From NCBI GenBank assembly GCA_036250225.1, contig JAPZLL010000016.1, positions 620,001 through 684,000 on the forward strand: 64,000 bases of DNA, written 5' to 3'. The translations under genes and the position numbers were made by a program. The notes beneath the pieces are model-generated. The model was given only the letters and a program-made list of their open reading frames with translations. It made no database searches and was not told the DNA's origin. This document shows, piece by piece, positions 42,980 to 54,302 of the stretch. Within the stretch, counting starts at the first letter, position 1. Every line of letters starts with the position of its first letter. Source of the stretch: Cercophora sp. LCS_1 (lineage: Eukaryota > Ascomycota > Sordariomycetes > Sordariales > Lasiosphaeriaceae).

Positions 42980-44121
42980 AATGCGACGGTGTTGGTGTTG
43001 GCAAAGATGTCGGGGGCGAATCGGACGACTGGGTCATTGATTTCTTTGGTTCGCATGGCATTGGAGTTTTACGATGGGATTTCGGTTGCATCCTGGATAT
43101 TAGAGGGTCGGTGATTAAACATCTCAAGAAGGTCCTAGATTCAACCGGGCGGCGTTTACCTTTTTTGCATCAAGAATGGGGGGGGTATGGATAATACGAC
43201 GGGACGAGTTATGAAATGTCCCATCGTGTTGTCTTGGCATGGGTTGCTATAGTTTTCACGGCGGAAGAGTAGCATCAAGAATATTGATGTGGGTATGTTT
43301 GCCGACTCGTCACTCAGGGGTAGTAACCCGGTAGAGTGGTTATTGGACGCCCCTTGGAGGTATCCTAGGGGTGGGGTAGCTACTCAACGAGAAGAGCCAC
43401 GAACACGAATGGCCTTTGGTGTGATTGATCAAGCGGATGTGCGCTAAACATGAGGTAACCGGTGCGATGTTGGACATGTGCCCAGGGCAAAATAACAACG
43501 TTGGTCAATAGACGTAGTCTTTATGCTTTACGCGCTCGGTTTGTGGTTGAATCACTCTTCTTGACCAGTTCGCCATGATGAATACAGGCTCAGGCCCTCA
43601 AGCCCAGCTGTGGAATGCCGGTATTTGGACGTGACACACATTGCATGTGTCTTGTTCTATCGCCTTCTTGAAATCGTGAAAAATGGTATCTATATTGTAA
43701 CGTCAAAGTTTCACCTACATCACGTTGAAAGCTTGAAGAGTATCACCAACAAACAAGCCAATGCCAGCCATCCTAGACCGCCAAGTAAACAACAATCACC
43801 TTGAACCTCCAAGATGGGGACCGACAAACCTTTTTCACACATTTCCTGACTATATGCTCCGAGCGCGGTATGTGGTACGGATAGCGGCTCATTGGTAGGG
43901 TCCAAACCCGATTTCCTATACCCCCTCCAAATCTGCATGTCCCCATTCGCCCATCGCCATCCCGCTGATGAATGGGATTCGAGCACGCAATCAGTTGATA
44001 TACCCAGTTAACCAAAGTTTTAACAGACGGAAAAACATGAAATGATACATTATCAAACAGAATCATTACAGACATTACCACATCTCATAACCTCCCGATA
44101 ACACCTTCCACCTAACCCGAC
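42980..44121. other. convergent intergenic region
   Basis: 3' flanks of the SGNH gene (+) and the rhodopsin-like gene (-). No gene, RNA or notable repeat was recognised. Confidence 0.5.
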
Positions 44122-45850
44122 CTAATCACTCCCCTCCAAATAAAAACTCCCCTGACTCGCATTCCTATCCGGCCCCTTTGGCCTCGCACTAACACTATGT
44201 AAACTCCTCTGCGATCCATTCCCCTGCACCGGCAACGGCCATCCCTCATCACCACTCCTTTTATGTGGAACACCGTTCTCACATTTCTCACCGGCCGGCA
44301 TATCCCTAAAGCTAACCACACTCTTCTGCGACGAGCTCCGTCTCGGAATCGCCGGCCTCACCGCATCCAGACTCGTCTTGGGCGTGTTCTGCGCCCTCAA
44401 GACCCCCCTCAACGGCGTGGGACTCGTCACCTTCCCGTTATCACTCCGGTACGAAGGCGACCTAGGCATAGGCACAGGCGGATGCTGCGCGCTTCTAGGC
44501 GGCGCTTGCAACGGTTGTTGAAGCGGTAATCCAAGACTCATACCTGACGACTCAGTTGCTTCCCTGTCTACCGTTGGCCGAAACGGATTTTGGGGCTGAA
44601 ATCCCAAATCCGCTACTTGTTTTTTCTCTTGGGTTTGTTCGGCCTCGTATTCGGCGCGGACTTCACGGGCGAGGTATGTCTGCGGCGGCTCGTACGAGTA
44701 TATTTGCGGTTGGGAGCGGCCGATTTGGGATTGTGAGTACCCGACGCGGCCGGAATATTGCATGCCGGAAGTGCCACTGGAAACGGATTTGGCGGCGCGG
44801 GTTGCGGCGCGTTGGCGACGGCTAAAGATGGGTTTGAGGGCGGGAACAGAGGCGCATGAGATGGCGACGGTTACTTCGATGATGGACCAGAGGTTCACCG
44901 GGATGCCGTCCCGGAAGGGGTCGGTTGATTCGGTGTAGATGCGGATGGTGTAGAGACGCACGATGGAGGCTGTTGCGGCGAAGGTGCCGGCGCCGAAGAT
45001 GAGGAAGAGGGCAATCTTTTCTCGTTTGGGGCGTTGGATGTTGCGCAGGGTGGGGATGGGGAGGGCGAGGATCCAGAGGTCCGTTACGATGTTGAATGAG
45101 GATGTGACTGGTTGGTTGTTGTTAGGTTAAATCGGCGGTTTGGGAAAAGGGGGCACATACAGTAGAAGAAGGCGGTCGTGTTGATACAGGACCCGGCGAT
45201 GGCGTTGGTGAAATCCCACATTTTGGAGATTGGCCGACACTGGGCGAGAGTGACGACGAAGCAGATGACAAAGAAGACGACGTGAAGAGCGATTGTTGCG
45301 TAGCAGAGTGTTCGGAAGGTTCTTGAAACAGCTGTGACTGTTAGAAGATGTGTTTGGGCTTGTCTGATCATGTCTTACCGAATCGCAGATATGTGACCAA
45401 TATCGATGTTTTGATGCAGCAAATGTTGGCATAATACATGACCTGGATTGCCAATGTCGTCTTGATGAACGCAACCATGTTGTCGGGCGTGAGGTATAGG
45501 ATTGGGAAGCCAATGTGGTTCTCGCGGAGGATGAACAGCATGATAACGTAGCATATGGTGAATACCTGCAATTTCCTTTAGCATTGAACTCTCGTTGCTT
45601 GACTTCTAGGCTCTCACCATGGCGGCAAGCATAAAGTAGTCGTCATATCCAGGGTTTCGAATGACAGCAAATCGACTGACGCTTCGCATGATCACAAATG
45701 CCGCTGGATGGAATTCTGTGTCAACCCAACGATTCAATCAACGAGCTTGGATTGATACGTACAGGCAATGACGGTCATGACAACGGCGGTGATCATGAGT
45801 CCGTCTTGGCGACGCTGATAATCAGAGTGTTGAGGATCCATCAGTGCCAT
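44122..45850 (-). CDS. rhodopsin-like 7TM membrane protein (Fung_rhodopsin/Pth11-related)
   Basis: Five exons on the minus strand, 45850-45763, 45703-45618, 45565-45379, 45331-45161 and 45107-44122, encode 505 residues. The exon 1/2 junction uses the second AG (CCATCCAG), because the first would create an in-frame TAA. Seven TM segments are visible. Family landmarks include PGYDDYFMLAAM before TM2, AQCRPISKMWDF, the CINT motif after TM4, FNIVTDLWILALPIPTLRNIQRPKREK, and IVRLY. Residues after about 310 form a Ser/Pro-rich cytoplasmic tail. The family is large in filamentous ascomycetes; ligands are mostly unknown and some members sense surfaces or host cues. There is no N-terminal CFEM domain. 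Confidence 0.85.
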
Positions 45851-46553
45851 CTCGCTGGTGTCCCCTTGGCGCCGTTGGACCTGACACGTGGGAAAAAAGC
45901 AACGAGAAATCTAGGAGAAATCTCCGGCGTGCGGGGGGCATGGATCTGCTTTTTAGGCGCCATTGGATCCAAACAAAAGTCAAGTCCCTGCGGTAGTGTC
46001 CATACTCTACATGTACCTATCCATCTGGCCGGGTGGGTAGGGGCTTCTCTGCATCAGAAGGACAGAGTTGCTGCGCGATGCTAAGCGAAGCGGGATACGT
46101 CATTGGCTTCGGCCCGGTGAGGCCCGCCTTCTGTTGTTCAGCGAGGAAGGTGAGGCCGGGAAGGTTGGTGGGGTGCCTGGAAGGGGTCAATGAGGGGACG
46201 ATTACGGCGTCATTGCTGCAAACGCTCGGACGCTGTGGCCTTGGAACCGGCAGTTACGACGACTGAGCGTTGAGATTATCAACCAGTCAATTAACATTAT
46301 TGCGAGCCAGGACATCTCATTTGTTCCCGCATGACCAGCCGCTCGATCGGCCAAGAAGGACTTTGGTGCACCCGCACATCCCATTCACGTCGTCAAATCA
46401 TTAATGTCGTTTCCCGCCTGCGCTGCCCTGCTGCTCAAGGGTCTCTCTGCCAAGGAAGCAGTTCCTTCATCCATGCGAACTCTGACCTGGGTGCGACCCG
46501 TAATAGGCCCCTCTGATATTAGACGGATGTTGCTTTCAATGGTACCCCGGCCG
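45851..46553. other. intergenic
   Basis: Promoter region of the rhodopsin-like gene (-) and 3' flank of the next minus-strand gene. Nothing else was recognised. Confidence 0.45.
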
Positions 46554-47938
46554 TTATCCAGCATGAAACGCCAGCCCAGAAAATATCCAACCCGCTAGTT
46601 GAACCAAAGCATACCACGAACCAACCTCGGAGAGAACATCCTAATCACCGCATCAGCTTGAATCCCAAGTATTATCAACAATACATACCGCTGGGGCCAA
46701 GACAACGCCCTGTCTCGACAAATGTCTCTGAAAAGTCGGAAACTGCACAATCAAAGTCACAAAGCAGTGCTGATCAACTCCCTGCGAGATATCGCAACGG
46801 AGATCCATGGATGGAATCGTCGACATGCTGACCTGGTAATCATACGCAGGTGCCTTGCCGAGTGCCTCCCGCTGGTGAAGACCCAGGTTGATAGCTACAA
46901 CGCCGTTCGCATTAATAAGACTCATCCGCGTGTATCCGTTTTCGAGGGCTTCCTGGAGATCTAGCGTCGGGTCGTAGATTGCCATCCACAGACTTGGAGA
47001 CAGGACGTGAGACGAATCGGCTAGGGCTTTAGCTGAGTCGACTGCAAAAGTCAGCGCTTTCAAACCACGGGGGAGAGAGAAGGAATCTAACAAGTGAAGA
47101 AGGCCTGGGAAAGCATTTGAGTCGTTGGAATCGAGGACACCATCTTGGCAGTCGACCTCAGCACCAGCGAACGATATGAGGTGTTTTGCCAGAGAAAGTC
47201 GCCCACTTGTTCGTCCCAACTGCCTGCACACTGGCAAGGTGTTGTTCCTGGCGCTACAAGGTTGCAGTCAGGAGCTGCTTCATCGTGCCAGCCGAGAAAG
47301 CATTTGGGCGGTGCTGAGATGCTGAGATTCGCTTGGGAGCTCCAATCTGATTGTTGGAATAGGGCGATGGACGGGAAGTATGTTTGGTTCTTGGTTGTTA
47401 GCGCTAACGTGAAGGTAGGAGAGAAAATATCGACTGAGGAACACTCACGACATAATCCTGGCTAAACTCGATGGTGTTTGTGACCCTGTTCTGGTACCAG
47501 ACCTTGTCGTACAGGATCGGAAATGCGACCATCGATATCAAGAGGGTGAGGACTGTGCTGCCGAGATTGCAACTGTATGATTTCTTCGCGATAGGATTCC
47601 CGTTTCCTGACGAGACACCGCGAGGTTAGAAAGAGCAACGACCAACTGAGCTTGAGGCACGTACCAGACGAGATCCATGACGCGAGCATGTCTCGACAAA
47701 GACTGATAGCACCAAGTCCCACAGGCACCGCCATGACCCCAAGAAACTGGGTCAAAGTCAAGGGCGTGGGCGCCCATATCATCACCCCGAATGAAACGAG
47801 AATCCATATGAGCCATCCCAAGGTCAGCAAAGCAACCGTTATTCTCGACGGAAACGGCGCTGCTGGCTTCCTTTCCAACTCCGACGCCGAGTCCAATTGA
47901 ATCCAGTTGTGGCCTGGTTGCCATTGCGAATGCGACAT
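46554..47938 (-). CDS. unrecognised fungal membrane protein, three TM segments
   Basis: Not recognised. My splice model has five exons on the minus strand: 47938-47665, 47606-47449, 47389-47092, 47041-46689 and 46640-46554, encoding 389 residues. Each intron (47-60 nt) has GT...AG sites, and each junction avoids an in-frame stop. Two N-terminal TM segments lie at about residues 33-55 and 60-80. A third hydrophobic stretch (about 113-125) comes before a large, probably extracytoplasmic domain with about six cysteines and N-glycosylation sequons (NQT, NLS, NTS). A last hydrophobic segment is added only by exon 5 (WYALVQLAGWIFSGLAF). The gene is tandem with the rhodopsin-like gene. Surface or secretory-pathway location is inferred. 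Confidence 0.6.
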
Positions 47939-48755
47939 GGCGGGCGGTGAGACCACGTGTATAGGTCTGACACCTGAGAAAAGGAAACCATGACGAATGC
48001 CGAAGATCCAAACAAGTCTTTATCAACAATCGCGTCATACCCAGCTCTGGCAAGGCTGGCGGCCGGACATGCCGAAACATGCAGCCCTTACCGCCGTGGC
48101 GGTCTCCTGCAGCAAGCTAAGCCCAAACAACACCATGCCGATGAGGGATGCCGCCCAATTGAGACATTCTGACAACAAAGGGATTCCTTTGGGCAATACC
48201 GCGACACTGGGCCCTGAATTTCGACGCAGGGTCGGGCCATGCCTGACCCCTGCCCCTTTTCCCGCGCGCAAAACAACACCATTCAACGCTAGTAAAGACT
48301 GTGTGCTTTGACGTACTGCAAGCCACACGTCCCGAATTCCGGTCGTTATTCCCAATATTCGACCTCCACCGGGCTAGCCGATGTTTGGTTGCGACCGGAA
48401 GGGGTGGCCCACGTCTTGCAGCCGTCGGAGCCTTGTGTTCGTCGACGACAGCCATAAATAGGTAGGTAGCTGGATGAAACTGTGTTTCTTCTCATAATCT
48501 CTGTTTCTCCGAGACGATTGTGCTGGACACTCTTCTGTCTTTCAGTCCACCCTGAACCAGCATCCCCGACCAGCAATCTCACCAACGGGAAGAGCCACCA
48601 ACCATTAGGCCCATTGCTTCCCGATTCTTCACTCGTTTACGTGCTTTGCACTCTTTCACCCTTCATCCAGAAACTCTCCATAACAACCATCGAATCTCTT
48701 CCCCTTAGCACATGCAGAGCTCCTAGATCGGCATCAACATCAATACACAACCACG
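47939..48755. promoter_or_regulatory. divergent upstream region
   Basis: Lies between the three-TM gene (-) and the Cys-rich secreted gene (+). A C/T-rich leader precedes the latter (about 48480-48750). No gene is supported. Confidence 0.4.
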
Positions 48756-49367
48756 ATGCGCCCCTCGCCTCTCCTACATGCAGGCCTAGCCCTCTTCCTC
48801 CCCCTCGTCCAATCCCAACGCATCTTTATAAACCAAGTCCCCCTCTACTCCGCCCTCCCACCCTGCGCCGAGGAACCCCTATCCCTTATCGTGAGGGATA
48901 TGCTTTCCGGCTGCGGCGACGACTCCAAGACGACATCGTACGCATGTTTTTGCTTCTCCTCGTCAACCAAGTTTGCGAGAATCATCAGCACCGAGGTCGA
49001 GGAGTCGTGCACTGCTAGTCCTGCTGCGGTCACGGATGCGTTGGAGGTTTTTGGGAGTTATTGCGCTTTGAGTGCTACTGTTACGGGTACTCAGCGGGAT
49101 GTGGCGACGACAACGGCGGTGGGGAAGGAAGGAGGGAGTGGTGGAATTGGTGGAAGTGGTGGAATTGGAGCGGGAGCTACGGGCGGCAGGAACGAGACGG
49201 GGGTTGTGGCTACCACGTATACGCCTGTTAGGACGACGTACTCGCCGGTGAGAACTACGGGGCCCATTCCTTCTGTGACGGAGACGGGGACGAGTGGAGC
49301 AAAGAGGAGGAGATTGGGTTGGAGCTGGATCGGGGTTGGGGCTGCGTGGTTGTTGCTTGGGCTTTGA
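48756..49367 (+). CDS. Cys-rich secreted protein, predicted GPI anchor
   Basis: Single exon, 203 residues. A signal peptide covers residues 1-20 (cleavage after LVQS). Six cysteines lie in the mature N-terminal domain (PPCAEE, SGCGDD, YACFCF, ESCTAS, SYCALS), a count and placement reminiscent of small Cys-rich CFEM-like surface domains, though I do not see a clear CFEM signature. A Gly/Thr-rich spacer with one N-glycosylation site (NET) and TYTP/TYSP repeats follows. The C-terminus is a hydrophobic tail after a basic RRR cluster, typical of GPI addition. It is likely a cell-wall or plasma-membrane surface protein. Confidence 0.75.
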   Translation: MRPSPLLHAGLALFLPLVQSQRIFINQVPLYSALPPCAEEPLSLIVRDMLSGCGDDSKTTSYACFCFSSSTKFARIISTEVEESCTASPAAVTDALEVFGSYCALSATVTGTQRDVATTTAVGKEGGSGGIGGSGGIGAGATGGRNETGVVATTYTPVRTTYSPVRTTGPIPSVTETGTSGAKRRRLGWSWIGVGAAWLLLGL

Positions 49368-49991
49368 TGGACTCAGCTGGTCTGAGGGTGTGAGATATTT
49401 GTATTGTGCTGTACTCTATGTTTTATGATAATGGTGTTCTTTGTATGTGTTTGATGGAGTTTATGGCGCTCAGGGCGCAGGTTAAAAGGCTTGGTTGACC
49501 TCCTACTGAATCAGAAAGAGCCAGGTAATTCGTTTGCATAACGTGCCTTTTCTCGAAGACAAGTTAAGCGGTCTTTTATCTGGGTTGCAGTCCGTTGCTT
49601 CAAGTACCTTGTGAATTCCCTTCTAGGAGGATGAAACTTTATGTACTCGATGCCATCCCGCGCACTGGTGTCCCTGGCAGATTATCAAGACTTGATGCAA
49701 GAACAGCGATTTTGCACCCTTTCAACCACACAATCTGGATTCATCAGGACACAACCATGAATTCCCAAGTTTCAACAACGTAGTTCGCACAGTCAACCTG
49801 TGGAATCCCGATGGTGGGGTCCTTTCGGACTGAGACCCGATAAATGCATAGCTGACCAGACCACCCCTGAACCTGGCTTGGCTGATGACTGACCGCTGAT
49901 CCTCTTACATCCCAATCCCCAAACCCAACCCCAAGCTCAACTCCCAGCCTCAAAGCCCAACTCCAATTGAATCAGTGACCGGGACAGAACA
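49368..49991. other. intergenic
   Basis: 3' flank of the secreted-protein gene and promoter of the SDR, with a C/A-rich run just before the ATG at 49992. Nothing else was recognised. Confidence 0.5.
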
Positions 49992-50987
49992 ATGACACAC
50001 ATCGCCCTCCTGCTCCTCGCCTTCATCGGCGCCGGCATCCTCCTCCAACTCGCCCAGCAAACCTACGAATACCTCCTCTTCCACTTCATCCCTTCCTCCC
50101 ATCCCCTCCAAGCCTACCGCCGCCCCGGCACCCCCGGCGCGCACGCCCTCATAACAGGCGCAAGCGCAGGCATCGGCCTCGGCATCGCGCAGGAACTCGT
50201 CCGCCAAAACTTTGGCGTCATTCTCCACGGCCACCGCCCCGACGAGCTGGCCGTAGCCGCTGTATCCCTCCGCAACATCCGCCCCGGCGCGAGCGTGCAC
50301 GTACGCGTTTTGGACGCGCGGAGCGCCACCCCCGAGGAAATGGAAGAGCTCGTCTCTTCTATTAGCCATCTGAATGTTTCGATTCTGGTGAATAACGTCG
50401 GCGGAAACCCCGCTGCCGAGCCGGCGATCCGAGAGTTCAGGACCTATTCGTGTGATGACGTCGACGCGGTGATTAACCAGAATGCGCGGTTCATGGCAAG
50501 GTTGACGGCGTTGATGCTTCCGGTTCTCGCCAAGCGACGGGAGGGCGTGGTTGACGGGGAGGAGAAATCGTTGATTTTGAGCATGTCGTCGGCGGGCATG
50601 CACGGGCTACCGTGGCTGCAGATGTATGGCGCCACCAAGGCGTTCAACTGGGGGCTTTCGGTCGGGTTGGCGCGGGAGCTGGAGACGAGCAATGAGACGA
50701 GACATGTCGACGCGCTGTGTGTGGTTCCCGGGGAGGTGAAGAGCCAGGGGAATTGCAGAGGGGTTCCGGATAAGGCGCCGACGGCGGATGCGTTTGGGAA
50801 GATGGTTGTGCAAAAGGTGGATAGGGCGGTGCAGCTTGGGTGGAGGGAGATGAGGCCGGATTGGAGACACGATTTGCAGATTGCGTTGCTGACGCGGTTG
50901 CCAGAGGGCACGAGGACGATGGGGGTGACGGAGCAGGCGAAGGCGAAGAAGGATGCGTGGACGGAGTGGTGGGAGAAGAATCATTGA
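49992..50987 (+). CDS. membrane-anchored short-chain dehydrogenase
   Basis: SDR of 331 residues in a single exon, with an N-terminal hydrophobic anchor (residues 3-25), resembling the 17-beta-HSD12/3-ketoacyl-reductase type found in ER membranes. Motifs: TGASAGIG at about 54 (cofactor Gly-rich loop), NNVGG (strand beta4), SMSSAGMHG with the catalytic Ser, and YGATK, the catalytic Tyr-x-x-x-Lys. The C-terminal region ends in a charged WTEWWEKNH tail. Codon usage shifts from C-rich in the first third to G-rich later. The substrate could be a fatty-acyl or sterol ketone (inference). Confidence 0.87.
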   Translation: MTHIALLLLAFIGAGILLQLAQQTYEYLLFHFIPSSHPLQAYRRPGTPGAHALITGASAGIGLGIAQELVRQNFGVILHGHRPDELAVAAVSLRNIRPGASVHVRVLDARSATPEEMEELVSSISHLNVSILVNNVGGNPAAEPAIREFRTYSCDDVDAVINQNARFMARLTALMLPVLAKRREGVVDGEEKSLILSMSSAGMHGLPWLQMYGATKAFNWGLSVGLARELETSNETRHVDALCVVPGEVKSQGNCRGVPDKAPTADAFGKMVVQKVDRAVQLGWREMRPDWRHDLQIALLTRLPEGTRTMGVTEQAKAKKDAWTEWWEKNH

Positions 50988-51059
50988 TATTCTTTCGTAT
51001 ATTTAGTGGTTTGAATCTGGTTCGGTGGTTCCAACCGAGTGTTGATTACAAAGGCAGCG

Positions 51060-51815
51060 TCACTCCCAATCATCATACTCTTTCATCAACGCATTCCCCA
51101 CCACCCCTTCCCGAAACTTATCCTCCCCCAAATGCGTTGTATGCGCCCACGGCTTCAGTCTCAACTCCTCCCGTATCGTCTCCCCGAAACACTTGCTCCA
51201 CCCGCCTCGTGGAAACGCCTTGTTCACATCAACCCGCGTGGCAACATGGATCATCTCTTCAAAGTTCCCCACATTATCATAAATCGTCGCCAACTGGATC
51301 AGCTGCCCCAGAAACGTGATCCTTCCCACGGTTCCCAGATCCTGATGCCGGATAATCGCTTCGGCGACCGCTTCAGCCTGCGGTTTTGTCGCCACTGCGT
51401 CTGTCTCGGTGGAGTTTTGCAGGAGGTCGAGAGCTAGATATCCACCGTAGTATTCAAACGAGAGGTGCGTCGCTTCGAGGTTCTCGTGGGTCGTGCCGAT
51501 GTCGTGCAACAGACAAGTGAGTGCGAGGGTGGAGAGGGACAGAGACGATGCGCAAGAGGGGAATTGTTGGAAAAGGATGGCGGTGGCCCAGTAGTAGACG
51601 CGCATCGAGTGGTGGTAGGTTTGGAGGGGGAGTTTGGACTTGACGTAGGATTGGATGCGGGCGACGAGGGGGTCCGAGGGAAAGGGAATTTGCGAGACGA
51701 GGAGGGACGCGGGCTTGTTGATGTAGGGCGCGTTGAGGAAGATGGCGGCAGGGTCGACGGGGACGGGGGTCCAGCCGTGCAGAGCGAGGGGTGAGACCGA
51801 GGGGATGGGTGACAT
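51060..51815 (-). CDS. HD-domain protein, cyanamide hydratase (Ddi2/Ddi3)-like
   Basis: HD-domain metal hydrolase of the cyanamide hydratase family (yeast Ddi2/Ddi3), which converts cyanamide to urea. Starting at the ATG complement of 51813-51815 it has 251 residues and begins MSPIPSVSPLALHGW; an upstream ATG at 51905 would add a Ser/Thr-rich 30 residues. Metal ligands are HHSMR (about 68-69), the HD pair in LLHDIG (104-105) and RHQD (157). YDNVGNF and GWSKCFGE in the last third also fit the family. Single exon. It is convergent with the SDR, only about 70 bp apart. The start choice follows the usual family length. Confidence 0.87.
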   Translation of the reverse strand: MSPIPSVSPLALHGWTPVPVDPAAIFLNAPYINKPASLLVSQIPFPSDPLVARIQSYVKSKLPLQTYHHSMRVYYWATAILFQQFPSCASSLSLSTLALTCLLHDIGTTHENLEATHLSFEYYGGYLALDLLQNSTETDAVATKPQAEAVAEAIIRHQDLGTVGRITFLGQLIQLATIYDNVGNFEEMIHVATRVDVNKAFPRGGWSKCFGETIREELRLKPWAHTTHLGEDKFREGVVGNALMKEYDDWE

Positions 51816-52387
51816 TTTTGGTTGGGGTCTGGTTGATGTGGTATCGATCGTGGTTGTAGTTGTGCGAATTGCGTTTTTGGAGGATTTGGGTGCTGGTGAT
51901 GGCATGGAAAGGAGCTGTCATATATGCTGTTGCCGGTGGTGCGCATTCTAATGGAAAATGAAGATACATCACCGATTTGTCATTGACGACGTCACCGGCG
52001 GGTTTACAATGCTCGTCGGCGTTCGGAGTGTTAGACCTGGCGAGCACCGAAGTCGATGCAAGTTTTTCTTTGGGGTGATACATGCGTGGTGTTTTGCGGG
52101 TTTCTGGCTCCAATCTCTGACTAAATCCGCAGCACATTTATAAGGGTGTGTCTGTTTCTGCGTTGCGCTTACTAAAGTGAACCCAACCATGTGATTTGAC
52201 CTTTTCCGCGGGTTTTCGGTCTGTTTCCCCGCTTCGCAAGTCGAGCAAAGGGATGACTGAAAATATTATGGTTAGCTTCGCGTTAAAGTTGACATTCTGG
52301 CAGGGCGCATCCGGGTCACTATCGAGTTGAGGTATGCAAGCGGTGACAAAGAGTCTGCAGCGAAATAGCGGAAACGAAAAAAAGCTC
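51816..52387. other. intergenic
   Basis: Promoter of the cyanamide-hydratase-like gene (-) and 3' flank of the HNH_2 pseudogene (-). No further feature was seen. Confidence 0.45.
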
Positions 52388-53721
52388 TCAATAACATATA
52401 TCATCCTCCACCTCCTCGTCTTCGTCCTTGGAATCCTCCCCATTAACCTCAAACACTCTCTCTATATCCCGTTGCACTCCCAAGTGGACGCGCCGAGCCC
52501 CTTCCGTGGCTTCATCATCAGTGAGCTTTAGCGGCGTTTCGAAGCCGTAATCCACAACCCACGACTCTATGGCTCGCATGTCCGCAGCTTCATACCCGAA
52601 ATGGGTAGCTAAAGCGCGCAACATGGCCTGGCGTACGTAGTTGCTTGCTGTTGGGAAGGGTCGTTGTGTGTGGTACTTGGCCTAGGTTTCTTGCCACCCA
52701 GCGCGCTTGAGGTCCTTGATGCGGATTAGGGCCATAATAAAATGAAGACACAAAAAGCGTGGGGATGGCCGATTGTCGTTGAGGAATGTGAGTTCCTTTC
52801 CGTCAAGGCCGTCCATAGTTCGTTCTGTTGGGCTGTAGGTATTCATAGGCCCGATGTCGGGGGAGACATAGCCGACTCGCCAGCGCTTGATGTACGTGGA
52901 GCATTCCGTTGGGTCCGCTGGGACAATGACAAGATCGTATGAGTTGAAGCAGTTATCAATATAGCCTGACATGAGAAGGCCGTTTCCCGCTTTTCCAATA
53001 TCTTCTCCTCGGCTGCCGAACAAAACCTCGTCGAGGTCGGCGACCTCGAGGAGGCGAGGGACGATGTGTGCGACTTTGGCCTGCCCTGCATCATACCAAT
53101 GGGAGGTAACGTGGCACCAAACCTCGTCAAGGTCGTTGTCCTTGGGATTCTTGCGGTGACCTGCGTAGTACTCCAGGACGTCATTGCGCCATCTACTTCT
53201 TCGCTTGATGGGCTTACGCCATCCGCTCTTTCGTTTGATGGGTTTTTGGAAACCATCAAACTTCCTGTAGATGCCCATTAGGCATGAAGAGGTGCTGCCA
53301 CGGTGTGGACCCAGCAAGCGCACAGCCCGCTAGTATCGTCGCCTTCAAAACGTGCTTTTTTCTGCTGATGTTGCCACAACTCGTCGCCAGCAGAAAAGTA
53401 GCGTTGAGAGTTCTGCCAGAGCCGCTTTTTCGCTGCGTAGGAATCGATAAGCCGGTCATCTCGTTCTTGAATGATAACCTCTCACTCCAGCTTAAACTCT
53501 TCCTTTTGCTTCAAGGCAACCTCAATACCCAATAACGCAAGCGCAGGGCCCGCTTTTGGATCGGGTTCGTCTCGTTCGCCATTCGGTTCCAAGTAGTCAG
53601 GGTTTACTTTGCAGTTGGGCTCTTCATACGCCTTTTGCGACTCTTGCGAGGCGCGTTGTGCTTTCTCGAATTCGGTCTTTGCTGCGGCTAGAGAGGGTGA
53701 TAGGGCATTCGAAGGATCCAT
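52388..53721 (-). pseudogene. HNH_2 endonuclease-type gene with two in-frame stops
   Basis: Fungal HNH-nuclease (HNH_2-type) gene on the minus strand. It has two exons, 53721-53324 and 53264-52388; the 59-nt intron (GTGCGC, CCTAATG branch, CTACAG) restores frame, giving 425 codons including the stop. An N-terminal helical region contains YLEPNGERDEPDPKAGPALA. The nuclease core has CHVTSH, AHIVPRLLEV, LLMSGYIDNCFNSYDLVIVP and LDGKELTF, then FLCLHFIMALIRIKDLKRAGWQ, and the usual C-terminal domain follows. The frame carries a TGA at codon 80 (53484-53482) and a TAG at codon 327 (52684-52682), each inside conserved sequence. A short imperfect tandem duplication (KPIKR..WR) is also present. Everything else is intact, so inactivation looks recent. 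Confidence 0.75.
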
Positions 53722-54302
53722 GTTCTCAAGAAAAGGAAAAAGAGAAAGGTTGTGTGGTGAAGAAGAGGGACAGCGGGGAAAAAAAAAACCGGTCTTGCTG
53801 TCGCTATAGGAAGAAGAACGCTCCTGGGTTTCTCGCCCGTTTTGAAGGTGTCGGCGTGACACATCCAAACTTTATTTCGAGGCATATTTTCCGCATCAAA
53901 GCGTGAGAGGAAAAAAAACCTTGATTAGCACCCCAGTACAGGGGGGCACCCCCTTGACATCATTGGAACAATCATGGTTGCTGTAGGTTCCACGACCTTC
54001 CAAAATGCGTTGAGACTCCTCAAAGGGGGATCCAGGCTCAAGTACTGGCGGCCTCAGGTGTGTGACATAGCGAAACGGGGGTACGAAAAATAGCTCTCCA
54101 AAATAAATGGCACGCTAAATCCAATCGATGCCATTTCCAGTGGACGAACGTCCCCTCAACTATTTGATGTGTGCAATTTGTCTTGTCAAGGGCTTGACCA
54201 TCAACTGTACCTACTTTTCGGTCATTCAGCTACAAGAAATACAGAATCCAGTAGCCAATTTCCAGTTGTCCTCCTTCGTCAAACAACAAGTCTGATCCCG
54301 GC
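53722..54302. other. intergenic
   Basis: Upstream of the HNH_2 pseudogene and downstream of the minus-strand secreted-protein copy. Contains an A-run near 53780. No other feature was seen. Confidence 0.45.

Noticed and set aside
45704..45762. In-frame TAA at the first splice junction of the rhodopsin-like gene
   Set aside because: Using the next AG (CCATCCAG) removes the stop and keeps the 7TM alignment.
53265..53323. Frameshift in the HNH_2 gene
   Set aside because: A 59-nt intron with GTGCGC donor, CCTAATG branch and CTACAG acceptor explains the frame change; only the two stop codons remain as lesions.
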